DNA of 64,000 nt, from assembly GCF_002804105.1 (NCBI RefSeq), contig NZ_CP024964.1, positions 496,001 through 560,000 on the forward strand, read 5' to 3'. The notes beneath the pieces are model-generated. The model was not told the DNA's origin, ran no database searches, and worked only from the letters and a program-made list of their open reading frames with translations. Position numbers and translations under genes: made by a program. Below, piece by piece: positions 1-12,221 of the stretch (position 1 is its first letter; the number at the start of each line of letters is the position of its first letter). This DNA is from Mesoplasma melaleucae. Lineage in GTDB: Bacteria > Bacillota_I > Bacilli_A > Mycoplasmatales > Mycoplasmataceae.

Positions 1-1655
<1,655 letters not shown>

Positions 1656-1673
1656 TTTCTAATCTCCTTTTAA

Positions 1674-1707
1674 AAATAAAAATCGCCCCTATAACAAGGA
1701 GCGATTT
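1674..1707 (-). terminator. T-box regulated intrinsic terminator
   Basis: AAATCGCTCC, a short loop and GGGGCGATTT form a strong hairpin followed by a T-rich tract. The 5' arm directly follows the T-box sequence, so terminator and antiterminator are mutually exclusive. Confidence 0.9.
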
Positions 1708-1895
1708 ACCGCGGTACCATCCTAATTGATAAATTAAAACTTAATTTATTATCTTTAAGGTTTTAACGGTGCCACCGCAAAATTCTACTCAATATATATT
1801 TTTCTTTTTTGTTGAAAAAAGTGATATTTTTTAACAATTATTACTAGTTTGCACCAACCACTAGCTCTCTTAGAATAATTAATTTAAAAAACTTG
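1674..1895 (-). promoter_or_regulatory. T-box riboswitch leader of ileS
   Basis: On the minus strand the leader holds the AGAGAGC element followed by GGTTGGTGCAAAC, a specifier region, and the 14-base T-box AGGATGGTACCGCG at 1710-1723. The last element carries the TGGN sequence that pairs with the tRNA acceptor end. Here N is T, which suits the A73 discriminator of tRNA-Ile. The most likely specifier is ATC (1823-1825), followed by ACT as is usual, which agrees with the downstream ileS. Uncharged tRNA-Ile should stabilise the antiterminator and allow reading into ileS. Class and target are clear; the exact specifier codon is inferred from the motif order. Confidence 0.9.
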
Positions 1896-1923
1896 TCTTT
1901 TAGTTTTATAATAATATTTTATC

Positions 1924-2907
1924 TTATTTTTCTTTAATTTGATGTTTTTTTACAAAATCTGTTGTTCTTAAAATATAGTCATCTGTAAATTTAATGATTG
2001 ATTTAGTATGATTAATTCCTGTATCATAAATGATCAATTCATTTACATTAGATTCTTCGATATTGTTTTTAACATCTTGCATTTTAAAACTATCTAAAAA
2101 GTTTGTTACTCGATCAAAGCGATTATGAATATACATAATAGGTATGTATTTATGTTTAGCTTCAATTAAATTAATAAAATCAAGATCAATTAAATCCACA
2201 CCATATTCATTTTTATAAATTCTTAACATATCTTCTAGTACTAAATTAACATAGTTTTTAAAAATCTTTGGTGCATTGATTGCAACCATTCTTCTTAGTA
2301 ATTTTGAAACAGACATGTAAGCTGAATCTGCGATTGCTCATTTAATATTATTTTCCTTTACGAATTTTTCTTTTGTTAATGCCAAATAATTAATTGTGAA
2401 ACCACCCATGCTTGTTCCAACCAAACCAATTTCTTCTGGCTTATAGTTTTGAGTAACTCAAGAAATCATTGTCATCAAATCTCATTTTTCTTTGTATCCT
2501 CAAGTAACAACATCTTTATCACTTGAACCATGATTTCTAAAATCAAAAGTAAGAATGTTATATCCTAATGAACGATAATGTCATGTTAAATATAAAACAT
2601 TAAATCTGCTTGAATTAAAACCATGAACACCAATAACTCATTTGTTGCTTGGTTTTGGATGTATTCATACACTACCTACCAATTTAAACCCATCTTTTGA
2701 TAATGTTGTAAAGTTAGCTGTTGGGTTTTTGTATTCTTTTATTTTTAGTTTCTTATTTGAATTACGGTTTGTTGCGTTAAGGTTATTAATAGTTTTAACA
2801 AAGTTAATTTTTAAACTAGCAGCTTCTTCACGCTGTCTAATAGTTTTAGAAAAACTTGAGTTTCACATTTGAATCATCTTATGCGCTAAAGTTGAATATT
2901 CTGACAT
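1924..2907 (-). CDS. Alpha/beta hydrolase (serine hydrolase), substrate unknown
   Basis: A 327-residue protein with the alpha/beta hydrolase layout. HGFNSS (about residues 95-100) forms the oxyanion side, and FDFRNHGSSD follows. The nucleophile elbow is GTSMGG with Ser166. A late NRFDRV supplies the likely acid, and GINHTKS the likely catalytic His. There is no signal peptide or clear membrane segment, so it is probably cytoplasmic. An AGGAAGAGG stretch precedes the ATG at 2907. It lies between sepF and the ileS T-box leader. The family is common in mollicutes as lipase- or esterase-like hydrolases; the substrate cannot be read from sequence. Confidence 0.85.
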
Positions 2908-2959
2908 AATAACCTCTTCCTATTAATAATATTTTACTATAACCCACATATAAAAATGA

Positions 2960-2986
2960 AATAAAAAATAAGCAATGCTTATTTTC
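2960..2986 (-). terminator. Intrinsic terminator at end of division cluster
   Basis: AAAATAAGC/GCTTATTTT hairpin with a three-base loop, overlapping the sepF stop codon and followed on the minus strand by T-rich sequence. It closes the mraZ-rsmH-ftsA-ftsZ-sepF unit. The symmetry also lets it work for the opposite strand. Confidence 0.7.
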
Positions 2987-3377
2987 TAATTATTATTTTG
3001 TAAATATTACCTTCGATTTTTTTGTAAATACCATCGTTGATATAAATAACCCCTGAAATGAAATCAATAATTCTTCTTTTTTCTGGTTTATCTAATTCTG
3101 AAATATCAATTAAAACAACTTTATTAATTTTTAATTCATCAGCAATTTTAGCTGCATCTGAGAATGAAACTGGTTTAATAATTTCAGTTCTTTTTGATGG
3201 AATATCTTGATTGATTGTATTTAATTCACTTTCTTTTGCATATTCAACTTCTTCTGATTGATTTACTTGAACATCTTCGTCATATAAATTATATCCGTTT
3301 ATGTCGTTTAAAGCTTGATCTGATTCCCCTGCGATTCTTTTAGCTTTAATTTTATCTAGTAGTTCTTTAATTTTCAT
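2979..3377 (-). CDS. sepF: Cell division protein SepF
   Basis: A 132-residue protein. The first 70 or so residues are a charged, variable linker. Residues about 68-132 match the SepF fold, starting with PVSFSDAAKIADEL and continuing through RRIIDFISGVIYINDGIYKKI. SepF polymerises, binds the FtsZ C-terminal tail and anchors the Z-ring to the membrane through a short N-terminal helix. AGGAG precedes the start, and the gene follows ftsZ by only a dozen bases, so they are co-transcribed. Its presence together with FtsA in a bacterium without a wall is notable. Confidence 0.9.
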   Translation of the reverse strand: MKIKELLDKIKAKRIAGESDQALNDINGYNLYDEDVQVNQSEEVEYAKESELNTINQDIPSKRTEIIKPVSFSDAAKIADELKINKVVLIDISELDKPEKRRIIDFISGVIYINDGIYKKIEGNIYKIIIRK

Positions 3378-3389
3378 ATTTTTCTCCTA

Positions 3390-4583
3390 CTACTTTAAGA
3401 ATGTAGGGAAATCGTCTTCAGTTTCGTTTGAATAAGCTAATTCAGTATTACTATTTGCTGAATGCATTGTTTGATGAGCATGTAGTACATCTTCTTCAAA
3501 TGAAGTTTGAACTTTTGCTTCTTCTTCAACATGAGCAGCTTTGTAAAGACTTGAACTTCTTAAATTTGCGAAAGTTGACCTTGCATTAGTTTTTGTTCCA
3601 ACACTTGCTGTTGATTTCATCATTTCTTCATCAAATCCTGTTGCAATAACTGTTACAACTAATTCATCTTTTTCAGTTAATTCTTTATTAATAGCAACTC
3701 CAAAAACAATATTAACCTCTGGATTATCGATTGCTTGGTTAACAACATCAACAACATCATAAGCATCGTTTAATGAAATTCCTTCTCCACCAGTAACATT
3801 AACAATAACATCTTTAGCTCCAATAATTGAAGCTTCAAGTAAAGTTGAAGAAATAGCATCGTTAGCTGCTAAGTTTGCTTTGTCTGGTCCTGTTCCTAAT
3901 CCAATTCCAAATAATGCATTTCCTTTTTTAGACATAACTGTTTTTACATCAGCAAAGTCTAAGTTTATTAAAGCAGGTACTGCAATTAAATCTGTAATTG
4001 TTTGAACTCCTTGTTTTAAGATAGCATCAGCTTCACCAAATGCTTCTTGAATAGGTTTTGCTCCAATGAATTCTAATAAACGATCATTTGAAATAACAAT
4101 TGTTGAATCAACATATTTTTTCAATTCAATGATTCCTTCTTCAGCAAAAGTGTTTCTGTATTTTCCTTCAAATCTAAATGGTTTAGTAACAATAGCAATA
4201 ACTAATGCTCCAGTTTCTTGAGCAATTCTTGCGATAACTGGTGCAGCACCTGTACCAGTTCCTCCACCCATTCCAGCTGTAACGAAGATTAAGTCAGTTC
4301 CTTCTAAAGCAGCTCTTAATTCATTTTCTGATTCTAAAGCTGCAGTTTTACCAACTTCAGGATTTGCTCCAGCTCCTAATCCTTTAGTTGATTTTTCTCC
4401 TAAAATGATTTTATTTGAAACTTTTGACCCTGCTAAAACTTGTGCATCTGTATTTGCTATATAGAAATCAACACCGTGTGCTCCTTGTTCAAACATTCTT
4501 GACACAGCATTGTTTCCTCCACCACCAACTCCAATAACTTTAATCTTGGCTTTTTGGCTAAATTCTTGTGTATTAATGCTCAT
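3390..4583 (-). CDS. ftsZ: Cell division GTPase FtsZ
   Basis: A tubulin-like GTPase of 397 residues that forms the Z-ring. The N-terminal GVGGGGNNAV (about 18-27) and the tubulin signature GGGTGTG (106-112) bind GTP. The NLDFADVKTVM block forms the catalytic T7 loop region. The C-terminal linker ends in DDFPTFLK, which fits the conserved tail peptide bound by FtsA and SepF. Both partners are encoded on either side. AGGAG lies before the ATG at 4583. The sequence is complete and intact. Confidence 0.98.
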   Translation of the reverse strand: MSINTQEFSQKAKIKVIGVGGGGNNAVSRMFEQGAHGVDFYIANTDAQVLAGSKVSNKIILGEKSTKGLGAGANPEVGKTAALESENELRAALEGTDLIFVTAGMGGGTGTGAAPVIARIAQETGALVIAIVTKPFRFEGKYRNTFAEEGIIELKKYVDSTIVISNDRLLEFIGAKPIQEAFGEADAILKQGVQTITDLIAVPALINLDFADVKTVMSKKGNALFGIGLGTGPDKANLAANDAISSTLLEASIIGAKDVIVNVTGGEGISLNDAYDVVDVVNQAIDNPEVNIVFGVAINKELTEKDELVVTVIATGFDEEMMKSTASVGTKTNARSTFANLRSSSLYKAAHVEEEAKVQTSFEEDVLHAHQTMHSANSNTELAYSNETEDDFPTFLK

Positions 4584-4600
4584 TTTTAGTTCTCCTTTTT

Positions 4601-5908
4601 CTAAGCTTCTACTTTATCTATTAGTATACCATCATTTTTTAAATATAGATGGCTACTTGCTTTATTTTGACCAATCACATCATCTGAAAAGCTAAATTGA
4701 TAATTAACTGGTTTATTTTGAATATTTCTTTGAATATTTTTAATATCGGCTGTAATAACTCTGTTAACAAATTTGCTGATCAATCCATAACTTTCAAAGT
4801 GCTCAGCATTTTTTAAAGCTCCAATAATTTTTGTTTTATTAAAGTAATCTGATGATGATTTATTACTTGTAAGTAATGATAATCCATTTGGGATTTCTTG
4901 TATTAGACCAAAGTTAAATACAGGTGTTACATAAAAGTCAATTTTATTTTTTGTAACAAACTCTTCTTTAATTTCTTTATATGAATTTTTAACTGCTTTT
5001 TTAACTATTGTTTGAATTTGTTCACCAGTTAAAGCTTTTGATCCTAATGAATTGCTAAATTTTAAAAATACTGATTTTAAAATATTTTCTGATTCAAAAT
5101 TAATATTATTGTATAGGTAATTTTGGCTCATTTCTGTACTTAAATTAAATTCATTTGATAGTTTTTCAATAATATAGTTCATTCCATGTGGAATTGAAGC
5201 ATACTCAACAAAAGCTCCATTTTTAAATAGTCCAGCTTCTACTTTATCTTCTTTTCAATCTACAACTACAATATCATTTTCTTCTTTTCCAGCTCTTTCA
5301 ATTGAATTGAATAAAGCTTCTAAATTAGTCAAATACTTAACAATATTTTCACCAGTTTTTTCAACTACCATTTTATGTGATTCATAAACTTTCTTATATA
5401 TTGATTTAACTGATGCAATAATTTCAATGTCTTTTCCTCCAACTAAGAAATTTTCATCTTCTTGTTTTACACCATCAATTTTAACTTGTAACATTTCTAC
5501 TTCTAAATGGTAAGCACTATTTTCTAATTGTTCTTTTTTAGTAAATTTTTTAAGATAATCTTGAATTAATTCTTTATTTGCTAATATTGGATTTTCACTA
5601 GTTGGTATTTGAATTTTTTTTGTAGCATAACTATAAGTTGCACTTGGTACAACCATAAAAATTTGATTTTCATCAAATCCTGATTCATTTTTTCTAATTG
5701 TTTTAAGAATATTTGCTAATTCTCTTTTTAATTCAACAGCAGAACTTTGCTTAACAACACCATTATCGCTTAAGAAAGAGGTATTTGGTTTAGCTTCAAT
5801 TTCGTGCTCGAAGATCGAAATAATTTGTTTATTTAATATTCTGTAAGCATTAATTTTTACTTTATTTTTTTTGATTTCTATTGTTGTTAATGTTTTATTG
5901 TTTTTCAT
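4601..5908 (-). CDS. ftsA: Cell division protein FtsA (actin-like)
   Basis: A 435-residue protein read through one TGA(Trp) at 5255-5257, where DIVVVDW continues into KVEAGLFKNGAFVEYASI. That block is the phosphate-2/actin-fold core typical of FtsA. FtsA normally tethers FtsZ to the membrane by a C-terminal amphipathic helix. The C-terminus here is polar and short, so the helix is not obvious. The N-terminal part (ITTIEIKKNKVKINAYRI type) diverges strongly from walled bacteria. An AGAGG site precedes the ATG at 5908. The gene sits between rsmH and ftsZ with short gaps, which supports the call as much as the sequence does. Confidence 0.85.
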
Positions 5909-5920
5909 AACTTATACCTC

Positions 5921-6847
5921 TTATTTTTTCTCAATTACTCATAGTTTTGCACTATGACTTCTGTTGTTATTTTCTACTTCTGTTTCTGTAGGTTTTAATG
6001 GTTTTTTAAACAATAATTTAAATTCTTTTGATGATTCAATTTCAAAAGGTATATTACTTAAATAAAATTGTTGTTCATCAAGAGTATATTTTTTAAATAT
6101 ACTCTTAACTACTTTTTCTTCTAGAGAATGGAATGTAATAACCACTACTCTTCCTTTTGGATTTAATAAATGTATGCTTTGTTCTAATGAACTTTCAAGT
6201 GCTTCCATTTCATTGTTAACTTTAATTCTTAAAGCTTGAAATATTTTTTTAGCTGGGTGTTTTTGTTGTTTTAAGATTTTAGCTGGAAGTGATTTTTTAA
6301 TCACTGCAACTAATTCAAATGTTGTGTTAATTGGTCTTGAACTAATAATGTTCTTAGCAATTGATCTAGCGAACTTTTCATCTCCATAATTTCATAAGAT
6401 TTGTTCTAACTCTTCTTGCGAATAATCATTTACAATTTTGTAAGCAGTTAAACTATTGTTTGTTCTATCCATTCGCATATCTAAAGGACCATCATATCTA
6501 TAACTAAATCCTCTTTCAGCCACATCAAACTGTGGTGAGGAAACTCCTAAATCATAAAGTATACCGTCTACTTTAAAAATCCCTTGCATAGCAAGCATTG
6601 CAGAAATGTTAATAAAATTACCTTCTAGTATTTTAAAATTACTTCCGATTTGCTTTAATTTTTCAGTTCCTTCTAAAATAGCTGTTTCATCTTGATCAAT
6701 TGAGAATAATTTACCATTTTTCAATTTCCTTAATATTAGACTAGAATGTCCAGCTCTACCAAGCGTGCAATCAACGTAAATACCATTTTCTTTAATATTT
6801 AAGTATTTGATTGACTCGTTTAATAATACTGGTATATGTTTTTCCAT
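5921..6847 (-). CDS. rsmH: 16S rRNA (cytosine-1402-N4)-methyltransferase
   Basis: A 308-residue SAM-dependent methyltransferase that modifies C1402 of 16S rRNA. Visible motifs are HIPVLLNESIKYL at the N-terminus, the SAM-binding DCTLGRAGHS, LYDLGVSSPQ, RGFSYRYDGPLDMRMD and VVVITFHSLEEKVVK, all RsmH hallmarks. Reading two TGA codons as Trp joins the two halves and moves the stop to TAA at 5921. The start ATG overlaps the mraZ stop by one base (TAATG), so the two are translationally coupled. Confidence 0.96.
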
Positions 6848-7287
6848 TATTTATTTAAACCTTGATAAATTGTTTCAGCAATCTCTTCCATTTTGTCGCT
6901 GTTTTGATTTTGGTAATCATCATATGATTTTTGATCTCAGATTTCAACTCTGTCACCCATTCCAAGAATGTAAACGCTTTTTTCAATATTTGCTAGTTTC
7001 AATAAATTGTTAGGAATCTTAATTCTTCCAATCTTATCGATTTCTACTTCATGAGTGTTAGCAATTATTTCACGAGTTAACATCCTTGTTTCTTTATTAA
7101 AAGAAGAAAAATTTAAAATTTGTGAACTTCATTTTTCAAATTGCTCTTCTGTTCTCATTTCAAGGCTTCCTTCGAACCCTTTAGAAACATAAACCGTTGA
7201 ATTTAAAATCTTATTTCTCATTTTTGAAGGAATAGTAAATCTTTGCTTATCATCCAAGTTATGATCATATGTTCCAAAGAATAGCAT
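6847..7287 (-). CDS. mraZ: Transcriptional regulator MraZ
   Basis: A 146-residue protein with two AbrB-like SpoVT halves. The first begins FFGTYDHNLDDKQRFTIPSKMR. The second contains THEVEIDKIGRIKIPNNLL, with the DxxGRxxIP signature. MraZ binds repeats in its own promoter and represses the division cluster. It is the first gene of the mraZ-rsmH-ftsA-ftsZ-sepF unit. An in-frame ATG lies 15 bases further upstream (7302), behind GTGGGAAG. The later start is preceded by GGGGG at better spacing, so 7287 is preferred, but the choice is open. Confidence 0.93.
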
Positions 7288-7323
7288 ACCATTTTCCCCC
7301 ATTTCTTCCCACTTTATAAATAT

Positions 7324-7352
7324 ATATTACTATATTTAAATTATTTTGTTAA
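7324..7352 (-). promoter_or_regulatory. Promoter of the division cluster
   Basis: On the minus strand TTAACA (7347-7352), a 17-base spacer and TAATAT (7324-7329) form a good sigma-70 type promoter just upstream of mraZ. Confidence 0.65.
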
Positions 7353-7392
7353 GTTTTTTTTAATAAAAAATATTAATTTTAGCTAAAAAAGA

Positions 7393-7422
7393 CACAAAAA
7401 AAGATGAGGCAAACCTCATCTT
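7393..7422 (-). terminator. Intrinsic terminator after rpmF
   Basis: AAGATGAGG, loop TTTG, CCTCATCTT hairpin followed by seven T on the minus strand. It ends the pheS-pheT-yceD-rpmF transcript and separates it from the mraZ promoter. Confidence 0.9.
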
Positions 7423-7439
7423 GTTATTATTAATAAAAA

Positions 7440-7619
7440 TTAATCTTGAACAGATTTAACTTCTTTTCCTTTATAGAATCCGCATTCTCTACAAACTCTG
7501 TGTGGTTTAATCATTGACCCACAGTTTTCGCATGAAACTAAATTAGAAGCTACTAAAGCTAAATGACTTCTTCTTTTATTTTTAGCAGATTTACTTGTCT
7601 TTCTAAATGGTACAGCCAT
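7440..7619 (-). CDS. rpmF: 50S ribosomal protein L32
   Basis: A 59-residue basic protein beginning [19 protein letters not shown], the L32 N-terminus. It carries a four-cysteine zinc ribbon made of CENC and CREC, so this is the zinc-binding form. It lies downstream of the DUF177/YceD gene, the usual partner of rpmF in many bacteria, and just before a strong terminator. Too short for simple ORF filters but unmistakable. Confidence 0.97.
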   Translation of the reverse strand: MAVPFRKTSKSAKNKRRSHLALVASNLVSCENCGSMIKPHRVCRECGFYKGKEVKSVQD

Positions 7620-7641
7620 CTTAAAACCCCCTTAATATTTT

Positions 7642-8136
7642 TTATTTTTTCTTGAACTCATTCAATTTAGCTCATCTTGAATCTATTTTGTTTTGTTCAT
7701 TCTGATCAAACTCTTCTTCAGACATAATTGTCCAACCAAAACCAGTCTTTTTTATTATATCACTATTATTTGATAAATTAAAAGGTAAATTTATATTTAT
7801 TTGCTCAATAACATAGTTTTGAATTTCAAATTCTTCACCTACTATAATGTTTGCTTGATCATTTATTGAATCAGAAAATGAATACTCATCATTTCAATCA
7901 ATTAAGCTAGAATATTCAAACTCTTCACCTGTTCTTGCGTCAATTGCGTCTAAAGTAAAATTAATTACCCCATTAACACTGACTGTTTCAATTGAATCAA
8001 TTCAATCAACATCAATATCATAATCTAAATATTTAACTTTTTTTACTAGCACATTGTTTAGCTTGATTGTTTCTAAATCTGATACAATTTCTGCTAATTC
8101 ATTATGTGTATTTTTTTCTAAATATTGTCTATTCAT
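7642..8136 (-). CDS. YceD family protein (DUF177)
   Basis: A 164-residue acidic protein. The central part (IETVSVNGVINFTLDAIDAR, about residues 49-68) and a late LPFNLSNNS stretch fit the DUF177/YceD family, whose genes almost always precede rpmF. The family is linked to 23S rRNA accumulation in other organisms; the function here is inferred from that. TGA is read as Trp at several places. The start at 8136 is separated from the pheT stop by a single base, so its ribosome site lies inside pheT. Confidence 0.8.
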
Positions 8137-8137
8137 A

Positions 8138-10519
8138 TTATCTAACTTTAATTTTTAATTCTTTAAGATTATTTAAAACTGTTTTAAAGTCATCATTAAT
8201 TTCTTTTTCAGTTAATTGATGTTCTAAACTATTAAATGTTAACTTAATTGTTAATGATGAAGTATTTTCTTTTTTCATGTGTTCATCAGCATACTTATCA
8301 ATTACTTTATAATTTGTTAAATAATTTAAATCTTTTAATATAGTTTCAACAATTGTATCAAATGCAATATCATTGCTTAATTCAAATGAAATATCTCTTG
8401 TTGAGTTTTGGAACTTAGATAATTCGTTAGTTACATGAACTTTATCTGCAATTTCTAATAGTAAGTTTAAGTTAATTTCACAAATAAAAGTTGAATTAAT
8501 TTTATTTGCTGATTCATATCCTGGATTTAATTTATAGATAATTCCTAATTTTTTATTTTTATATTTAACAACAGCATTAATGTATGGATGAATTTCATTA
8601 ATTACATTTTCATCAACTTCAAAAGTTAGATGTGTTAAATTAACTTTGTATAAATCTAAAACACTCATTAAAATAGAACTAATATAAGCATAGTTAGCTT
8701 TAATGTGTACTTGATTTAAACTATCAGAAATAGCTTCACCAGAAATAGCAAAACATAAGTTTGATTGTCTAAATCCATTTAGTGCAAATATATCTGCCAT
8801 TTCAAAGAACTTAACTGATTTGTTACCATTATTAGCATTAAATATAATTGCTTCAATCATTGATTTAGATAAGTTATTTCTAAATGTTTCACGTTGAGAT
8901 GATAATGGACTCATTAACACAACAGGATCTTTAACTTTAAATAAGTTTCAAGTTTTATTTGATTCTTTATCAGTTAGTGAATATGTTTTAATATTATTAA
9001 ATCCTAAACCAACTAAGTAATCACTTAATTTATCTCTTAATTTCTTATCTAAATTTTTTGTTTTCTTGAAACTTACATATTCTAATGGTTGTTCAATAAT
9101 ATTGTCATAACCATATAATCTTGCAATTTCTTCACATAAATCATTTTTACCATATAAGTCAGTTCTATTTTTATCAACTGTAAATGTTAATTCTGATTTT
9201 TTAACTGAAATGCTAATGTCTAATGTTCTAAATAAACCTATGATTTCATCAATTGTAATTTCAATTCCTAAAATATCTTTAATTTTTTCTAATGTTATTG
9301 AATACACATTGTCATAATTTTGCTTTTGTACTGTTGTAACAATTTTTTGAACGTTTTCAATCATTTTGTATTCATTTAAGATTTTGATTAATTCTTCAAT
9401 TCCTTGATCATAAAGATTTGGATTTAATGGTTTAGCATATCTTTGTGTGTCAACTGTACTAATATTTAAATTTTTTTGTTGTGTACGCATTGCAATTTGA
9501 TCAAGATTTAACATAACAACTAACATTGTATTTGTATTCTCTGTTACTTTAAATTTGCCTTCAGTTTTTAAACCTAAAATATTAACAATATCTTTATTTG
9601 ATTTTAAAACAATTAATTCTTTTTTATCGATAACTTGTTTTGTTAAAGTTAATTCACCATATACTTTTTCAGCATCAATTAAAATAAATGGTTGACCTGA
9701 AATTAAAGTAGCCATACTTGCTATATCTTCAAATTTATTTTCAGAAGATTTAATATTTGAATGTTTTAATCAAACATCATGTGATGAATCAAATGGTTTA
9801 TTGGTATTTTTTAATCCAATAAATGTTTGAGAAACAGTATTAACTTCTTTTTCAACTTTTTTATTTAATTCAATATTTATTGATTGAGTTGGTTTTTCAA
9901 ATTTAATTTTTAAATCTGTTTTATTAATTTTTAGATCAAAGTAATTAGCAATTTCTTTAACTAATTGTTTTGCTGCTAATGCATCACTTCGGTTTAAAGT
10001 TAAATCAACTTCAAATATATAGTCATCGTAGTTTAAAACTTCACTAATGTCTTTTCCAACCATTTCATCAATGTTTTTGTAAATTGAATTAATGTAGTAA
10101 AGTTCTACTTGTTCTGCTTCAGTAAGTACAGAATTTGATAATCCAATTTCGTTTAATCCACAAAACATTCCTTCAGAAACCATACCAAGAATTTCTCTAT
10201 TATCTAATTCTAATCCGTTAGCTAATTTAGCTCCTGGTAAAGCTAGAATTCCATATTTATCATCTTCAACATTTCTAGCAGTAGATAAAATTGTTACGTA
10301 TTTATTATTACCAATACGTGTTTTAGTTTTCTTTAATTTAGTTCCTTCAATCACTTCTGATTCTTCTATATATGCAATTACTAATTTAGTATTTAATTTT
10401 GAATAATCGATTTCTTGTTCTACTTCAAATCCTAATGAATTTAAGCAAACTGAAATTTGTTCATTTGAAATGTTTGATAGGTCTAAATATTTTTCTAATC
10501 ATTTTCTTGTAATAATCAT
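8138..10519 (-). CDS. pheT: Phenylalanyl-tRNA synthetase beta subunit
   Basis: A 793-residue protein that joins three open stretches through TGA(Trp) codons. The N-terminus MIITRKWLEKYLDLS is typical. An EMAP-like tRNA-binding region follows, then the GMVSEGMFCGLNEIG block and the DLTLNRSDALAAKQL motif. The B5-type segment shows NRTDLYGKNDLCEEIARLYGYDNI. The C-terminal ferredoxin-like anticodon-binding domain contains FQNSTRDISFELSND. It forms the alpha2-beta2 enzyme with the pheS product encoded 7 bases upstream. Full length and intact. Confidence 0.96.
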
Positions 10520-10526
10520 ATTCTAC

Positions 10527-11579
10527 CTACTCCCCATAAAATTTAAATTGTTCTAAGAATTTAACATTATTTTCATATAAGTTTCTAATATTTGAAATTC
10601 CGAATTTTAACATTGCAATTCTTTCAATTCCTGCTCCGAATGCTAGTGCAGTATTTTTTTCTGGATCCATACCATTTAATAACATAACTTGTTCATTAAT
10701 AATTCCTGATCCTAAGATTTCAATTCATCCTGAATATTTACAAATTGAACATCCTTTTCCAGCACATTTAAAACAGCTGATGTCAACTTCTACACTTGGT
10801 TCAGTGAATGGAAATAAACTTGGTCTTAATCTAATGTTTACTTCTTCACCAAATAATCTTTTACACATGTATTTTAAAACTCATTTTAAGTTAGCAAAAG
10901 TAATTTTTTTACCAATACATAATAAATCTAATTGCATAAATTGATGTGAATGAGTTGCGTCATCATCATCTCTACGATAAACATTTCCGATTGCAACACA
11001 AGCATAGTTACCTTCAAAGTTTTTATCTTCAGCCATTTGAGTTAAAACTCTAGCTGTCATATGTGTACAGTGAGTACTTAAAACTGTTTCTTCATCAATA
11101 TAGAAAGTATCTTGCATGTCTCTTGCAGGGTGTCCTACTGGTAAGTTTAATTTTTGAAAGCAATATTCATCACTTTCAACATCATTACCATTTAAAACAT
11201 CAAAACCAATTTCAGTAAAGATTTGAGTAATTTCTTCAACCACAATATTTAGTGGATGTTTAGTTCCAAACTTTGCAATTGTTCCTGTTAACGAAACATC
11301 AATTTTTTCACTTTCCAATTTTTTATCAAGTTCTGCTTTTTTAACTCTATTGACAAATTCATCAATTGTTGTTGTAATGAATTCTCTTAACTCATGACTT
11401 GCTATCCCAATTGCTTGTTTATTTTTTGCATCAGATTTTTTTAAAGATTTTAAAATCTCGCTTAATTCTGATTCTTTACCTAATAAAGATTTTTTTAGTG
11501 TTTCTGCATCAGCTATTGTTTTAACTTTATTTAAGTCTGTTACAAATTTTTGCTTAATCTTATTAATTTTATTTATCAT
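10527..11579 (-). CDS. pheS: Phenylalanyl-tRNA synthetase alpha subunit
   Basis: A 350-residue catalytic subunit. The N-terminal coiled coil (first 90 residues) binds tRNA. Class II motif 2 appears around [10 protein letters not shown] and [20 protein letters not shown], and motif 3 near the C-terminus as [16 protein letters not shown] (seen as its reverse complement near 10600-10640). The start overlaps the end of the upstream unknown gene by 7 bases. No T-box was found upstream, unlike ileS. Confidence 0.96.
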
Positions 11580-12214
11580 AAAAGCTCCTTTTGATATTTT
11601 AATAAAGCTGCCTGTTTCAGTTCAACTAACTTTATTTCGTTTTCTTTTATATTTTCATCATATGCTTGAACAATAATTCCAATTACAGAATTATTAGGTT
11701 CTTCTTTTAATAATGTTTTTAACTTTTTATATAAAAATTTTTGGTAATTATTTTTATATTTCTGAATTTCTAAATTAAAGTATAGATGGCTATCATAATG
11801 TTTATTATTTAACTTTTTAATTTCTATTTCTTCATTTCAATAAATCATTTGTTCAATCAAAATATCATTTATAAAAACTTTTATTGAACTATACATGAAT
11901 ACTAAAAATTCTTCATATATATTGTAAATTATTTTATCATTATTAGTTTGAATTAGATAATCTCAAATGCTTTGATCTACTTCTTTATTAAAAATTCTGA
12001 TCTGATCAATTGTTTCATTAAAGTATGAAATAGTTTTTTTATTAAAATCTTTTTTATATTTCATATTTAGATATTTAATAAATCTAGGTTTTGAAATAAT
12101 TTCAGACAGATTAGTAAATTCTCAAGAAAAATTAATATCAAAAACTTTTGTTGTTTGTTCTTTTTTAATTCTTGTATCTTGAAAATGATTAATTATTGCT
12201 TGTTTTACTTTCAT
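11573..12214 (-). CDS. Hypothetical protein upstream of pheS
   Basis: A 213-residue protein with no recognised motif. It is rich in Lys, Ile, Asn and aromatic residues, has no signal peptide or membrane segment, and looks mostly helical, with a charged C-terminal helix ending [14 protein letters not shown]. Five or more Trp positions are TGA codons. AGGAG precedes the ATG at 12214. Its stop lies 7 bases inside pheS, so it is co-translated with pheST. Intact, function unknown; it could be a lineage-specific gene of mollicutes. Confidence 0.65.
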
Positions 12215-12221
12215 ATTACTC

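Noticed and set aside
4601-5908. Two separate genes in place of ftsA
   Set aside because: The apparent break is a TGA codon, read as Trp here; the frame and the FtsA motifs continue across it. The same holds for pheT, lon, dnaK, clpB, thyA, efp, fmt and the ABC exporters.
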